Positions 16,672 through 26,645 of a stretch of 64,000 bases of DNA are shown in pieces; positions within the stretch are counted from its first letter, which is position 1, and every line of letters begins with the position of its first letter. The stretch is from contig NZ_BMML01000002.1 in NCBI RefSeq assembly GCF_014645815.1, positions 511,924 through 575,923 on the forward strand, given 5' to 3'. The DNA comes from Streptomyces fuscichromogenes (GTDB lineage Bacteria; Actinomycetota; Actinomycetes; Streptomycetales; Streptomycetaceae). Position numbers and translations under genes: made by a program. The notes under the pieces are model-generated. The model made no database searches. It saw only the letters and a program-made list of their open reading frames with translations, and was not told where the DNA came from.

Positions 16672-16726
16672 AAGGGGCGCGGGGAACTGCGCGACCAGCC
16701 GCCCACGCACCCGCGGCTGTCGACGC
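16672..16726 (+). repeat. Dispersed GC-rich repeat, copy 5 (right arm of long hairpin)
   Basis: Forward copy from AAGGGGCGCGGGGAACTGCG to CGCGGCTGTCGACGC, complementary to the copy at 16591-16644 with a few mismatches and small gaps. Confidence 0.85.
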
Positions 16727-16777
16727 GCCCCGGCCCCCCGGTCGGCGCACCCTTCCGCAGTCGGCCAGATTTCAACC

Positions 16778-16806
16778 TTGTCGGTCCGTGTCGCTCGCGC
16801 ATCAAT
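16778..16806 (+). promoter_or_regulatory. Promoter of secreted protein gene (TTGTCG-17-ATCAAT)
   Basis: TTGTCG (16778-16783), 17-base spacer, ATCAATGG (16801 onward). The same arrangement, TTGACT-17-ATCAATGG, precedes the next gene at 17482, so the pair is probably coregulated. The -10 is not a vegetative consensus. Confidence 0.45.
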
Positions 16807-16925
16807 GGGACCGTAAGTTCCGACGGACCGTCAGATTCGGCCCCGCGGTGTGTCCGCACCCACCCGGCCCGGGGTCGCCATCCCTACATGGCATTCCCGC
16901 GCAACGGGAAGGGAGCCCGATCCCC

Positions 16926-17411
16926 ATGAAACGAATAGCCACCGGTGCGGCACTCGCGGCGGGGGCCCTCGCCGCCACGGCGCTGGCCTTCGCACCCACG
17001 GCATCCGCCGCCGTCACCCCGACCTCCGCCACCATCACCGCCAGCTGCGGCCTCTTCGGCGGCGGCACGGCCACCCTCACCGCGGTTCAGACCAGCAACA
17101 CCACGGCCACCATCGAACTCACCTCCAGCGCGATCACCACCCCGCTCGCGCTGTCGGCGAACAGCATCACCTCCACACTCACCATGAAGAACTCGACCGG
17201 CTCCGACCGGGTCTTCAGCGGGACCGTGAACCCGGCCATGGCCGCCGGTGCCCCGGTGGACATCGGTCCGCTCCCCGGCACCGTGGCCGTCGGCGACAGC
17301 CTGGACTTCTACAAGGGCTCGCTGAAGATGGTCGTCTTCGGCATCACCGTCACCTGTACGTCCAGCGCCGCCCAGTCGCCCGGACCGTTCGTCTTCACCA
17401 CGTACCCCTAG
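16926..17411 (+). CDS. Secreted beta-rich protein, possible surface-complex component
   Basis: 161 residues. A clear Sec signal peptide (MKRIATGAALAAGALAATALAFAPTASA, cleavage after ASA at ~28) precedes a Ser/Thr-rich beta-strand domain with two cysteines (ASCGLF near the start, TVTCT near the end) that could form a disulphide. No catalytic motif was recognised. The Cys...Cys beta domain with a GxVxVGD segment resembles the N-terminal half of the next gene's product, so it may be a single-domain relative. GGGAAGGGAGC is the ribosome-binding site. It has its own terminator and shares promoter architecture with its neighbour. Confidence 0.72.
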   Translation: MKRIATGAALAAGALAATALAFAPTASAAVTPTSATITASCGLFGGGTATLTAVQTSNTTATIELTSSAITTPLALSANSITSTLTMKNSTGSDRVFSGTVNPAMAAGAPVDIGPLPGTVAVGDSLDFYKGSLKMVVFGITVTCTSSAAQSPGPFVFTTYP

Positions 17412-17435
17412 TCGTAGGGTGAGCGGTTCCTTCCG

Positions 17436-17477
17436 GATGCCGCAGGACCTGATGAGTCGTCAGGTTTCTGCGGCATC
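17436..17477 (+). terminator. Hairpin terminator after the secreted-protein gene
   Basis: GATGCCGCAG-ACCTGA (17436-17452) pairs with TCAGGT-CTGCGGCATC (17460-17477) across a 7-base loop, with one small internal mismatch. It lies 24 bases after the stop. Confidence 0.75.
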
Positions 17478-17481
17478 TCCA

Positions 17482-17510
17482 TTGACTTCTCACGCGCCCT
17501 CCACATCAAT
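17482..17510 (+). promoter_or_regulatory. Promoter of WxL-like gene (TTGACT-17-ATCAAT)
   Basis: TTGACT (17482-17487), 17-base spacer, ATCAAT (17505-17510) followed by GG, the same layout as at 16778-16806. It is preceded by the terminator of the upstream gene, so each gene has its own transcription unit. Confidence 0.45.
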
Positions 17511-17567
17511 GGCCCCCTGTCGGCGCAGAGGAGCCGCTGCGCCCGCAACCCTCAGGAGGGGGCTTCC

Positions 17568-18902
17568 ATGGGTTCACCCCCAAGATCACGAAGATCCCGA
17601 CGGTGGCGCTGGATCTCACTGTTCGGGGCGACCGCGCTCGCGGTCACGGCGGGCGGCGCGCTGGCCTGTCCGGCCGGTGCCGCCGGGACGAACGTCGACT
17701 TCGCCACGCACTGCATCCCGCCGGCCATCGCGGGCCTCCCGCCGATCGACGGCACCACCACCGCCAACATCTCGGTGGACAACACCACCCCCAAGGTCGG
17801 CGACACGGTCACCGTGACCTACACCGTGGTCACGCCCGCCGCCAACAACCCCACCGCGCTCGCCCTGCCGGCCGACATCATGACGCCGACGGGGAAGGTC
17901 ACGCTCGGCGGGGCGCAGACCGGTGACGTGACGGTGACCGGGCCGCAGAAGAACGATCCGGTGCCGGGGTACGGCGTCTTCCCGTCGTTCTCCATGACCG
18001 GGACGTTCACGGTCACCTCGCCGGGCGCCATCACGCTCTCGCCCAGCGACTACAACATCCACACCAGCTACATCCTGGAGCTGGACACCCCGTGCACGGT
18101 CACCAACCCGCCCGCCCCGGTGTCGCAGACCGTCACGGCGACCTCGACCACTCCGGTCAACAGCCGTGCCATCAGCCTGGACAAGGCCTCCGGCAACCCC
18201 GGTGACAGCGTGACCGTCAGCGGGAAGAACTTCACGCCGGGGGCGACCGTGACCCTCGCCGGGCGGTCCGGGGACACCCAGACCGCGGACACGGCGACGG
18301 CCACCGCGGGCTCCGACGGCTCCTTCAGCGCTCCGATCACCGTCAACGACAAGACGACGACCGGGATCGTGGCCTACGAGGGGAGCGCGTGGAGCGCTGA
18401 CACGGGGGCGGGACCTGCCGCCTACGTCGTCAACGACACCACGCCGATTCCCGACGGGAGCCAGAAGCTGACGACCACCGTCAAGGCGGGGACCCTGTCC
18501 ATGTCCCAGGCCGGGGACTCCGTCGCGCTGTCGGCGGTCGACTTCGGGCAGGGCGGGGCGTCCACGGGCAACCTGCAGACCGTCACCGTCAAGGACTTCC
18601 GTGGCGGGCCGGCCGGCTGGTCGCTCACCGGCAAGGTCACCGACTTCACCGGTCCCGGCGCCAAGATCGATGCCGGGAAGCTGAGCTGGACCCCGAGCTG
18701 CGCGACCAAGTCGGGCAGCCCCAGCACCTGTGCGGCCGGTTCCGCGGGCACCGTCGGCAGTTCCGGAGCGACCCTCGCGTCGACCCCGGACGCCACGCTC
18801 GCCGGCGGTGAGTTCACGGTCGACGCCGGACTCTCCCTGGACGTACCGGCGTTCACGCCTCCGGGGTCGTACTCCGGAGTCCTGACCCTGACGCTCACCT
18901 GA
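17568..18902 (+). CDS. Large secreted protein with a C-terminal WxL-like domain
   Basis: 444 residues. Signal peptide with an RRSRRWR n-region (cleavage near AGAAG, ~40), then a beta domain with a Cys pair (THCIPP ... TPCTV, ~50-185), an Ig-like segment (GNPGDSVTVSGKNFTPGATVTLAGRSGD, ~205-295) and a C-terminal region (~300-444). The latter reads LQTVTVKDFRGGPAGWSLTGKVTDF ... SLDVPAFTPPGSYSGVLTLTLT, the pattern of the WxL cell-wall-binding domain (here GWSL plus the closing YSGVLTLTL strand). No membrane anchor or LPXTG. WxL domains bind peptidoglycan in Firmicutes. The next gene encodes a DUF916-like partner, which supports the call. ATG at 17568 has AGGAGGGGG upstream. Confidence 0.65.
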   Translation: MGSPPRSRRSRRWRWISLFGATALAVTAGGALACPAGAAGTNVDFATHCIPPAIAGLPPIDGTTTANISVDNTTPKVGDTVTVTYTVVTPAANNPTALALPADIMTPTGKVTLGGAQTGDVTVTGPQKNDPVPGYGVFPSFSMTGTFTVTSPGAITLSPSDYNIHTSYILELDTPCTVTNPPAPVSQTVTATSTTPVNSRAISLDKASGNPGDSVTVSGKNFTPGATVTLAGRSGDTQTADTATATAGSDGSFSAPITVNDKTTTGIVAYEGSAWSADTGAGPAAYVVNDTTPIPDGSQKLTTTVKAGTLSMSQAGDSVALSAVDFGQGGASTGNLQTVTVKDFRGGPAGWSLTGKVTDFTGPGAKIDAGKLSWTPSCATKSGSPSTCAAGSAGTVGSSGATLASTPDATLAGGEFTVDAGLSLDVPAFTPPGSYSGVLTLTLT

Positions 18903-18926
18903 GCCGACTGCCAACTCAACTCCCTT

Positions 18927-18968
18927 GTGACGACCGGGCTTTCGAGCAGTGAAAGACCCGGTCGTCAC
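18927..18968 (+). terminator. Strong hairpin between WxL-like and DUF916-like genes
   Basis: GTGACGACCGGG (18927-18938) pairs perfectly with CCCGGTCGTCAC (18957-18968). The inner CTTTC/GAAAG extends the stem by 5 bp with one bulged A. It lies 24 bases after the stop and may attenuate expression of the downstream gene. Confidence 0.75.
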
Positions 18969-18998
18969 CGACCCGCTTCCGACCGGGGGTCCGCACCC

Positions 18999-21627
<2,629 letters not shown>

Positions 21628-21634
21628 TCAGAGG

Positions 21635-21701
21635 GTCACCGGTCCCGGTTTCCGGTTGCATGCGGCGGTGTTTCCGTGACGTTTCGTTGCGTCGGGGTTA
21701 C
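21635..21701 (-). promoter_or_regulatory. Candidate GlnR-binding region upstream of amtB
   Basis: On the - strand the segment contains GTAAC (21697-21701), GAAAC (21681-21685, 21670-21674 and 21648-21652) and GTCAC/GTGAC (21676-21680, 21635-21639). Two GAAAC boxes are 11 bases apart, the helical phasing seen in GlnR sites. The exact a-b site arrangement is imperfect. Confidence 0.5.
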
Positions 21702-21751
21702 CGAAATCTCACGGTGCGGCGGGGCCTCGTGGATCAGGGAGAATGGGGGCC

Positions 21752-22711
21752 ATGAGCGTTCGCAGCCAGTCAACCGAGCCGTCGGAATCGTCGAAGGACG
21801 CCCACCGGGCGGGCTTCGCCTGTTTCGTCGGGCGCCCCAACGCGGGCAAGTCCACCCTCACGAACGCTCTGGTCGGGCAGAAGGTGGCGATCACCGCGAA
21901 CCAGCCGCAGACGACGCGGCACACGGTACGGGGGATCGTGCACCGGGAGGACGCCCAGCTGATCCTGGTCGACACCCCCGGCCTGCACAAGCCGCGCACC
22001 CTGCTCGGCGAGCGGCTCAACGACGTGGTCCGCACGACGTGGGCCGAGGTGGACGTGATCGGCTTCTGCCTCCCGGCGAACGAGAAGATCGGTCCGGGTG
22101 ACCGTTTCATCGCCAAGGAGCTGGCGGGGATCCGGAAGACCCCCAAGGTCGCCGTCGTCACCAAGACGGACCTCGTGGACTCCAAGACCCTCGCCGAGCA
22201 GCTGATCGCCATCGACCAGCTGGGCAGGGAGCTCGGCTTCGAGTGGGCCGAGATCGTCCCGGTCTCGGCGGTCGGGGACCAGCAGGTGCAGCTGCTGGCC
22301 GACCTGCTGGTGCCGCTGCTCCCGGAGGGGCCGGCGCTCTACCCCGAGGGCGACCTGACCGACGAGCCCGAACAGGTCATGATCGCCGAGCTGATCCGCG
22401 AGGCCGCCCTGGAGGGTGTCCGCGACGAACTCCCGCACTCCATCGCGGTCGTCGTGGAGGAGATGCTCCCGCGCGAGGACCGCCCCGCCGACAAGCCCCT
22501 CCTGGACATCCACGCCAACCTTTTCATCGAGCGCCCCAGCCAGAAGGGCATCATCATCGGCCCCCAGGGCAAGCGCCTGAAGGAGGTCGGCATCAAGAGC
22601 CGCAAGCAGATCGAGGCGCTGCTGGGCACGCCCGTCTTCCTCGACCTGCATGTGAAGGTCGCCAAGGACTGGCAGCGGGACCCCAAGCAGCTGCGGCGGC
22701 TGGGCTTCTAG
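21752..22711 (+). CDS. era: GTPase Era
   Basis: 319-residue GTPase that binds 16S rRNA during 30S assembly. G1 GRPNAGKS, switch region QTTRHTVRG, G3 DTPGLHK, G4 TKTD and G5 SAVG are all present. The C-terminal KH domain contains FIERPSQKGIIIGPQGKRLKEVG. The ATG at 21752 is preferred to 21743 because GGGAG is 10 bases upstream of it and too close to the other. In mycobacteria era follows the deaminase-like gene directly; here about 5 kb carrying the WxL-like and amtB-glnK genes lies between. Confidence 0.96.
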   Translation: MSVRSQSTEPSESSKDAHRAGFACFVGRPNAGKSTLTNALVGQKVAITANQPQTTRHTVRGIVHREDAQLILVDTPGLHKPRTLLGERLNDVVRTTWAEVDVIGFCLPANEKIGPGDRFIAKELAGIRKTPKVAVVTKTDLVDSKTLAEQLIAIDQLGRELGFEWAEIVPVSAVGDQQVQLLADLLVPLLPEGPALYPEGDLTDEPEQVMIAELIREAALEGVRDELPHSIAVVVEEMLPREDRPADKPLLDIHANLFIERPSQKGIIIGPQGKRLKEVGIKSRKQIEALLGTPVFLDLHVKVAKDWQRDPKQLRRLGF

Positions 22712-22860
22712 CGCCCTCGCGTGAAACCGCGGTGCCACGGGGCGTCGCGGGTGCCGGAAGGGGCCCCTGCGCCGCGATGGACCGCTCTCCTGTGTACAAC
22801 CTTCCGGACGGTCACCGGTCTGAACAGGCACACACCTGCGCGAACTACCGGGGGGTAGTC

Positions 22861-23406
22861 ATGCGACGAATAGGTACTGCACTGGCAGCGATGACGCTCG
22901 CGGGCGGCGGCCTGCTGGCCGGCACGGTTCCGGCGGTGGCCGCGCCGACGGCCGTGACCGCGGACTGCGCCGTGACCTGGGGAAGCCTGGACAAGACCGG
23001 TGACGCTGTCACCGGCAGGCGGCTGACCGACGTGCGCGCCGGACAGCACGAGTGCTACGACCGGCTGGTCTTCGACGCCCAGGGCACCTCGGCCGACCCG
23101 GTCGGCTACAGCGTCCGCTACGTCGACGAACTGCACCAGGACCCGTCCGACGTCGTCGTCCCGATCAAGGGCGGCGCCATTCTGGAGATCTCGCTGTTCG
23201 CCCCGCGCTACGACCCGGCGACCGGACAGCCCTACCCGGCGCTGCCGGCCGTCGACGTCACCGGGTACCGGACCTTCCGGGAGTTCAAGGTCACCGGCGG
23301 CTCCGAGGGCTACACGCAGGCGGGCCTGGGCGTCCGCGCCCGGCTGCCGTTCCGGGTCTTCCAGACGGCCGACCATCTCGTGGTGGACGTGGCTCACACC
23401 TGGTGA
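22861..23406 (+). CDS. Secreted AMIN-like domain protein
   Basis: 181 residues with a Sec signal peptide (MRRIGTALAAMTLAGGGLLAGTVPAVAAP). The mature part reads like an AMIN-like domain: YDRLVFDAQGTSADPVGYSVRYVDEL, a GGAILEISLFAP strand, and GVRARLPFRVFQTADHLVVDVAHTW. Such domains are thought to bind peptidoglycan or polysaccharide. Two cysteines (Cys in TADCAVTW and HECYDR) could pair. ATG at 22861 has a GGGGGGT stretch upstream. The stop lies inside the end of the convergent regulator gene (13-base overlap). No enzyme activity is predicted. Confidence 0.75.
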   Translation: MRRIGTALAAMTLAGGGLLAGTVPAVAAPTAVTADCAVTWGSLDKTGDAVTGRRLTDVRAGQHECYDRLVFDAQGTSADPVGYSVRYVDELHQDPSDVVVPIKGGAILEISLFAPRYDPATGQPYPALPAVDVTGYRTFREFKVTGGSEGYTQAGLGVRARLPFRVFQTADHLVVDVAHTW

Positions 23407-24254
23407 CCCGGCGCGGCCGCGCTCATGTCCTGCATCCCCACCACCCTCAGCAGCTGCAGCCGTTCGTACGACTCCGTGCCCGGACGGGCGGTGTGGACGA
23501 CGAGGTGCTGGTGGGTGTCGGCGTTGACCAGGACCTCGCAGTCCAGTTCCAGGAGGCCGACGGCGGGGTGCAGGAAGCGCTTGGTGCTCACCCGGCGTAC
23601 CGCCACCTCGTGTTCGGCCCACAGGCGGGCGAACTCCTCGCTGCCGGCGAGGAGTTCGGCCACCAGGGCGGCGGGGACCGGGTCGGTGGGGCGGGCCGCC
23701 GCCACCGCGCGCAGGTTCGCCACCTGCTCCCGGGCCCGCGCCGGACGGTCCTCCGGCGGGAAGGGGCCGTGCGTCGACGGGTCCAGGAAGTAGCGGCGGA
23801 CCAGGTTGCGTTCGCGCGGCGGGCGGGCCAGGACGTCGCCGCTCAGCGCCCGCGACAACGCGTTCTGCGCCAGGACCTCACCGCAGTCGGTGGTCACCAG
23901 CGCCGGGGTGTCGTGCAGCCGGTCCAGGACCAGCAGCAGCCCCGGACCGACGTGGGTGCTGGTCGCCTCCCGCCGCGGGGCCTCCTCGCCGGCCAGGTGG
24001 AACAGGTGGTCCCGTTCGTCCTCCGTCAGGCGCAGCGCGCGGGCCAGCGCCGTCAGCATCTGGCGGGACGGGCGCGGGCCCCGGGACTGTTCGAGGCGCG
24101 TGTAGTAGTCGGCGGACATGCCGGCCAGCGCGGCCACCTCCTCGCGCCGCAGCCCCGGGGTGCGGCGCCGGGCGCCCGGCGGCAGGCCCACGTCGGAGGG
24201 GTCCAGGCGGGCTCGGGCGCGGCGCAGGAAGTCGGCGAGTTCGGGTCGGTCCAC
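23394..24254 (-). CDS. MmyB-type helix-turn-helix regulator
   Basis: 286-residue XRE-family regulator. N-terminal HTH with the typical RRTPGLRREEVAALAGMSADYYTRLEQSRGPRPS, then the MLTALARALRLTEDERDHLFHLAG linker and a C-terminal PAS-like MmyB domain (~110-270: HDTPALVTTDCGEVLAQNALSRAL) that may bind a fatty-acid-like ligand. It is transcribed divergently from the oxidoreductase at 24377 across a 122-base gap holding a GGGACC-GCC-GGTCCC palindrome, so it likely regulates that gene and itself. A homologue with the same layout is at 62402. Confidence 0.9.
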   Translation of the reverse strand: MDRPELADFLRRARARLDPSDVGLPPGARRRTPGLRREEVAALAGMSADYYTRLEQSRGPRPSRQMLTALARALRLTEDERDHLFHLAGEEAPRREATSTHVGPGLLLVLDRLHDTPALVTTDCGEVLAQNALSRALSGDVLARPPRERNLVRRYFLDPSTHGPFPPEDRPARAREQVANLRAVAAARPTDPVPAALVAELLAGSEEFARLWAEHEVAVRRVSTKRFLHPAVGLLELDCEVLVNADTHQHLVVHTARPGTESYERLQLLRVVGMQDMSAAAPGHQV

Positions 24255-24289
24255 GTCTCCAGGGTGACCCGCGGCGCCCGGCTTATCCA

Positions 24290-24304
24290 GGGACCGCCGG
24301 TCCC
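24290..24304. promoter_or_regulatory. Candidate operator between regulator and oxidoreductase
   Basis: Perfect inverted repeat GGGACC-GCC-GGTCCC, 36 bases upstream of the regulator start. Two more GGGACC half-sites follow before the oxidoreductase. Operator role is inferred from the divergent arrangement. Confidence 0.45.
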
Positions 24305-24376
24305 CCGATCGGGAGGTCTCTCCCGGTGGCGGGGGACCGGGGCGAGGGTGGTGGGACCAGAGCGAAGGAGAAGGTC

Positions 24377-25240
24377 ATGATCACTCTTGTCACCGGGACG
24401 ACCGGGCAGGTCGGGCGGCGGTTCGTGCCGCGGCTGATCACCCAGGCCGAAGGGGACGAGCGGGTGAGGGTGCTGGTGCGGGACGCGGCCCGTGGGGAGC
24501 CGTTCGCCGCGCTGGGTGCCGAGGTCGTCGTCGGCGACCTGCGGGACGAGGAGGCGCTCAGCAAGGCCGTCGTCGGGGCGGACGCGGTCGTGAACGTCGC
24601 CGCGGCCTTCCGCGGGGTGCCGGACGAGGAGGCCTGGGCGGTCAACCGGGACGCGGCGGTGGCCCTCGGGCGGGCCGCGCTGAGCGCCGGTGTACGCCGG
24701 TTCGTACAGGTCAGCACCGGGAACGTGTACGGGTCCGGGCGCGGCCGCCCGCTCACCGAGGACGACGAGAGCCGGCCCGGCGGCGCGCTGTGGGGCGCGT
24801 ACCCCGAGTCCAAGGCGGCCGCCGAGCGGGAGCTGCTCGCCCTGGCGGGCGGCATGGAGGTGCGGATCGGGCGGCTGCCGTTCGTCTACGGCGAAGGGGA
24901 CCCGCACATCGCGAACGCGCTGCCCTGGGCCGCGCGCTGGGCCCCCGAGCAGCGGCTCCAGATGGCCCACCACGCGGACGTCGGGCAGGGGCTGCTGCGG
25001 CTGCTGTACGCCCCCGCGGTGAACGGCCCGGTCTACAACATCGCCGACGACGCGCCCGTCACGACCGTGGAGCTGTACCGGCTGGCCGGCGTCGAGCCGC
25101 CCGAGGACCTGTCCACCCGTACCGATACCGACCGCGATCCCTGGCACGGGATCATGTCGAACCGGAAGATCCGCCGGGATCTCGGTTTCCGGCCGATCTA
25201 CCCGAGCGCCTGGACGGCCCGGGACGCCGGGGCGCTGTAG
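24377..25240 (+). CDS. NAD(P)-binding SDR/epimerase-type oxidoreductase
   Basis: 287-residue extended short-chain dehydrogenase. ITLVTGTTGQVGRRFV is the Rossmann glycine motif. The active-site Tyr-x3-Lys is in GAYPESKAAAERELL and FVQVSTGNVYGSG supplies the Ser/Thr. It resembles nucleoside-sugar epimerases and NmrA-like proteins; the substrate is unknown. ATG at 24377 has GAAGGAGAAGG directly upstream. It is divergent from the MmyB-type regulator, which probably controls it; such regulator/oxidoreductase pairs are common in streptomycetes. Confidence 0.85.
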   Translation: MITLVTGTTGQVGRRFVPRLITQAEGDERVRVLVRDAARGEPFAALGAEVVVGDLRDEEALSKAVVGADAVVNVAAAFRGVPDEEAWAVNRDAAVALGRAALSAGVRRFVQVSTGNVYGSGRGRPLTEDDESRPGGALWGAYPESKAAAERELLALAGGMEVRIGRLPFVYGEGDPHIANALPWAARWAPEQRLQMAHHADVGQGLLRLLYAPAVNGPVYNIADDAPVTTVELYRLAGVEPPEDLSTRTDTDRDPWHGIMSNRKIRRDLGFRPIYPSAWTARDAGAL

Positions 25241-25289
25241 GAGCGAGTCGGGCGCGGCTCGCCGGAGGCCGCGATGCGTCGTCGGTCGT

Positions 25290-25373
25290 CTGCGGCGCCG
25301 TCGTGGCTGGTCGCGCCCACGCGGCGGAGCCGCACATCAGGTACAGCCCCGCGCCCCTTACGGGGCGCGTTGC
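25290..25373 (-). repeat. Dispersed GC-rich repeat, interrupted copy
   Basis: Reverse-oriented copy starting TCTGCGGCGCCGTCGTGGCT and ending CCCCGCGCCCCTTACGGGGC. Between GGTCGCGC and AGCCCCGCGCCCC it has ~28 extra bases (CCACGCGGCGGAGCCGCAC...) not present in the other copies. It lies in a convergent gene gap. Its outer part matches 60818-60845. Confidence 0.8.
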
Positions 25374-25388
25374 CGGCGCCGGACGTGT

Positions 25389-26645
25389 TCAGTCGACGCC
25401 CCGTATCCGCCGCACCAGCCACGCCCCCGCCAGGCCGATCACCGCCGCCACCAGGTACAGGACCCGGTAGCCGCCGAGGTAGGTGACCAGTGGTGCGGCC
25501 AGGGCGGGGGCCGCGACCTGGGGCAGGGCGTTGGCGACGTTGATGACGCCGAGGTCCTTGCCCCGGTCCACCGCCTTCGGCAGGACGTCGGTCATCAGCG
25601 CGAAGTCCACGGAGGTGAACACCCCGAAGCCGATGCCCAGCACCGCCGCGGCCACGATCGCCCCCGGCCAGGTCTGCCACACCGACAGCAGCGCCGTCGC
25701 CACCGCCATCAGCATCCCGGACCAGATCACGAACGGCTTGCGGCGGCCCGCCCGGTCCGACCAGACCCCGCCGACCACGACGGTCGCCATCAGCGTCAGC
25801 CCGTTCACGGCCGTGAGGATCAGCACCCCCTGGTCGGGGTCGTGGTAGTGGAGGCGGTCACGGAGGTAGTAGAGGAGGTACAGCAGCACCAGCGCGTTGC
25901 TGAGGTTGATCAGGAAGCGGGTCAGCCAGGCCCAGCCGAGGTCCGGGTACCGGCGCGGGCTCAGCCAGAAACCGGCCAGGAAGCCCCGCCAGGACCAGGG
26001 CGGCCGGTCCTCGGCCGCCAGCCGCAGGTCCGGGTACCGGAGCACGTACGGCAGGACGCCCAGCGCCGTGAACACCGCGCACGCGACATAGCCCGCACCG
26101 ACGCCGCCGGCGGCCGTCGCCAGCCCGGTGCCGCCGACCACGCCGAGGATCTGCGCGGCCCCCAGCCAGCCGCCCACCGAACCCCGCTGGAGCCTCGGCA
26201 CCCGGTCCGGCACCGCCGCGGTGACCGCAGCGAAGGCCGCGTTCAGGGTGAGCTGGACCAGGCACCAGCCCAGCATCATCGTCCACATCCCGCGGGCGCC
26301 CGCGAGCAGCAGCAGGGACAGCGCCCCGCCCGCCGTACCGGCGACGATCCACGGCGTACGGCGGCCCCAGCGGGACGCCGTACGGTCCGACAGCGCGCCG
26401 AAGACCGGGTTCGCCACCAGCGACGCCACCGCGCCGACGCCGGTCACCCACGCCAGCATCGTCTCCTTCGACATCCCGGAGCCGGGCGCGAAGTCCTTGG
26501 CCTGGGAGGCGAGCAGGATCTGCAGGGGCCCGTACCAGCCCACCCAGATCGCGCCGTTGGCGAGGGAGAGCGCCGAGGCCCAGCCCCGCCCGACCCGCTC
26601 GACCGGCTCGGCCAGGGCGGCGGCGGGTTCCCCGAGCGTCGTCAT
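25389..26645 (-). CDS. MFS transporter of a beta-glucoside locus
   Basis: 418-residue transporter with ~12 membrane helices, resembling the GPH/MelB-like branch of sugar importers (NANGAIWVGWYGPLQILL start, ALSDRTASRWGRRTPWIVAG loop with the DRT...GRR motif, and SDRAGRRKPFVIW). The ATG at 26645 overlaps the stop of the upstream beta-glucosidase gene (ATGA), so the two are translationally coupled and the transporter probably brings in, or exports, the glycoside used by that enzyme. The frame stays open upstream through the beta-glucosidase gene, but no start there is credible. Confidence 0.85.
   Translation of the reverse strand: MTTLGEPAAALAEPVERVGRGWASALSLANGAIWVGWYGPLQILLASQAKDFAPGSGMSKETMLAWVTGVGAVASLVANPVFGALSDRTASRWGRRTPWIVAGTAGGALSLLLLAGARGMWTMMLGWCLVQLTLNAAFAAVTAAVPDRVPRLQRGSVGGWLGAAQILGVVGGTGLATAAGGVGAGYVACAVFTALGVLPYVLRYPDLRLAAEDRPPWSWRGFLAGFWLSPRRYPDLGWAWLTRFLINLSNALVLLYLLYYLRDRLHYHDPDQGVLILTAVNGLTLMATVVVGGVWSDRAGRRKPFVIWSGMLMAVATALLSVWQTWPGAIVAAAVLGIGFGVFTSVDFALMTDVLPKAVDRGKDLGVINVANALPQVAAPALAAPLVTYLGGYRVLYLVAAVIGLAGAWLVRRIRGVD

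Larger units (their letters stand above)
16490..16925. other. Intergenic region with a very long hairpin
   Basis: 436 bases without a gene. They contain two dispersed repeats head to head (16591-16644 and 16672-16726), which can fold into a stem of about 55 bp, and the promoter of the secreted-protein gene at 16926. No small gene with start and ribosome-binding site was found. Confidence 0.75.
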
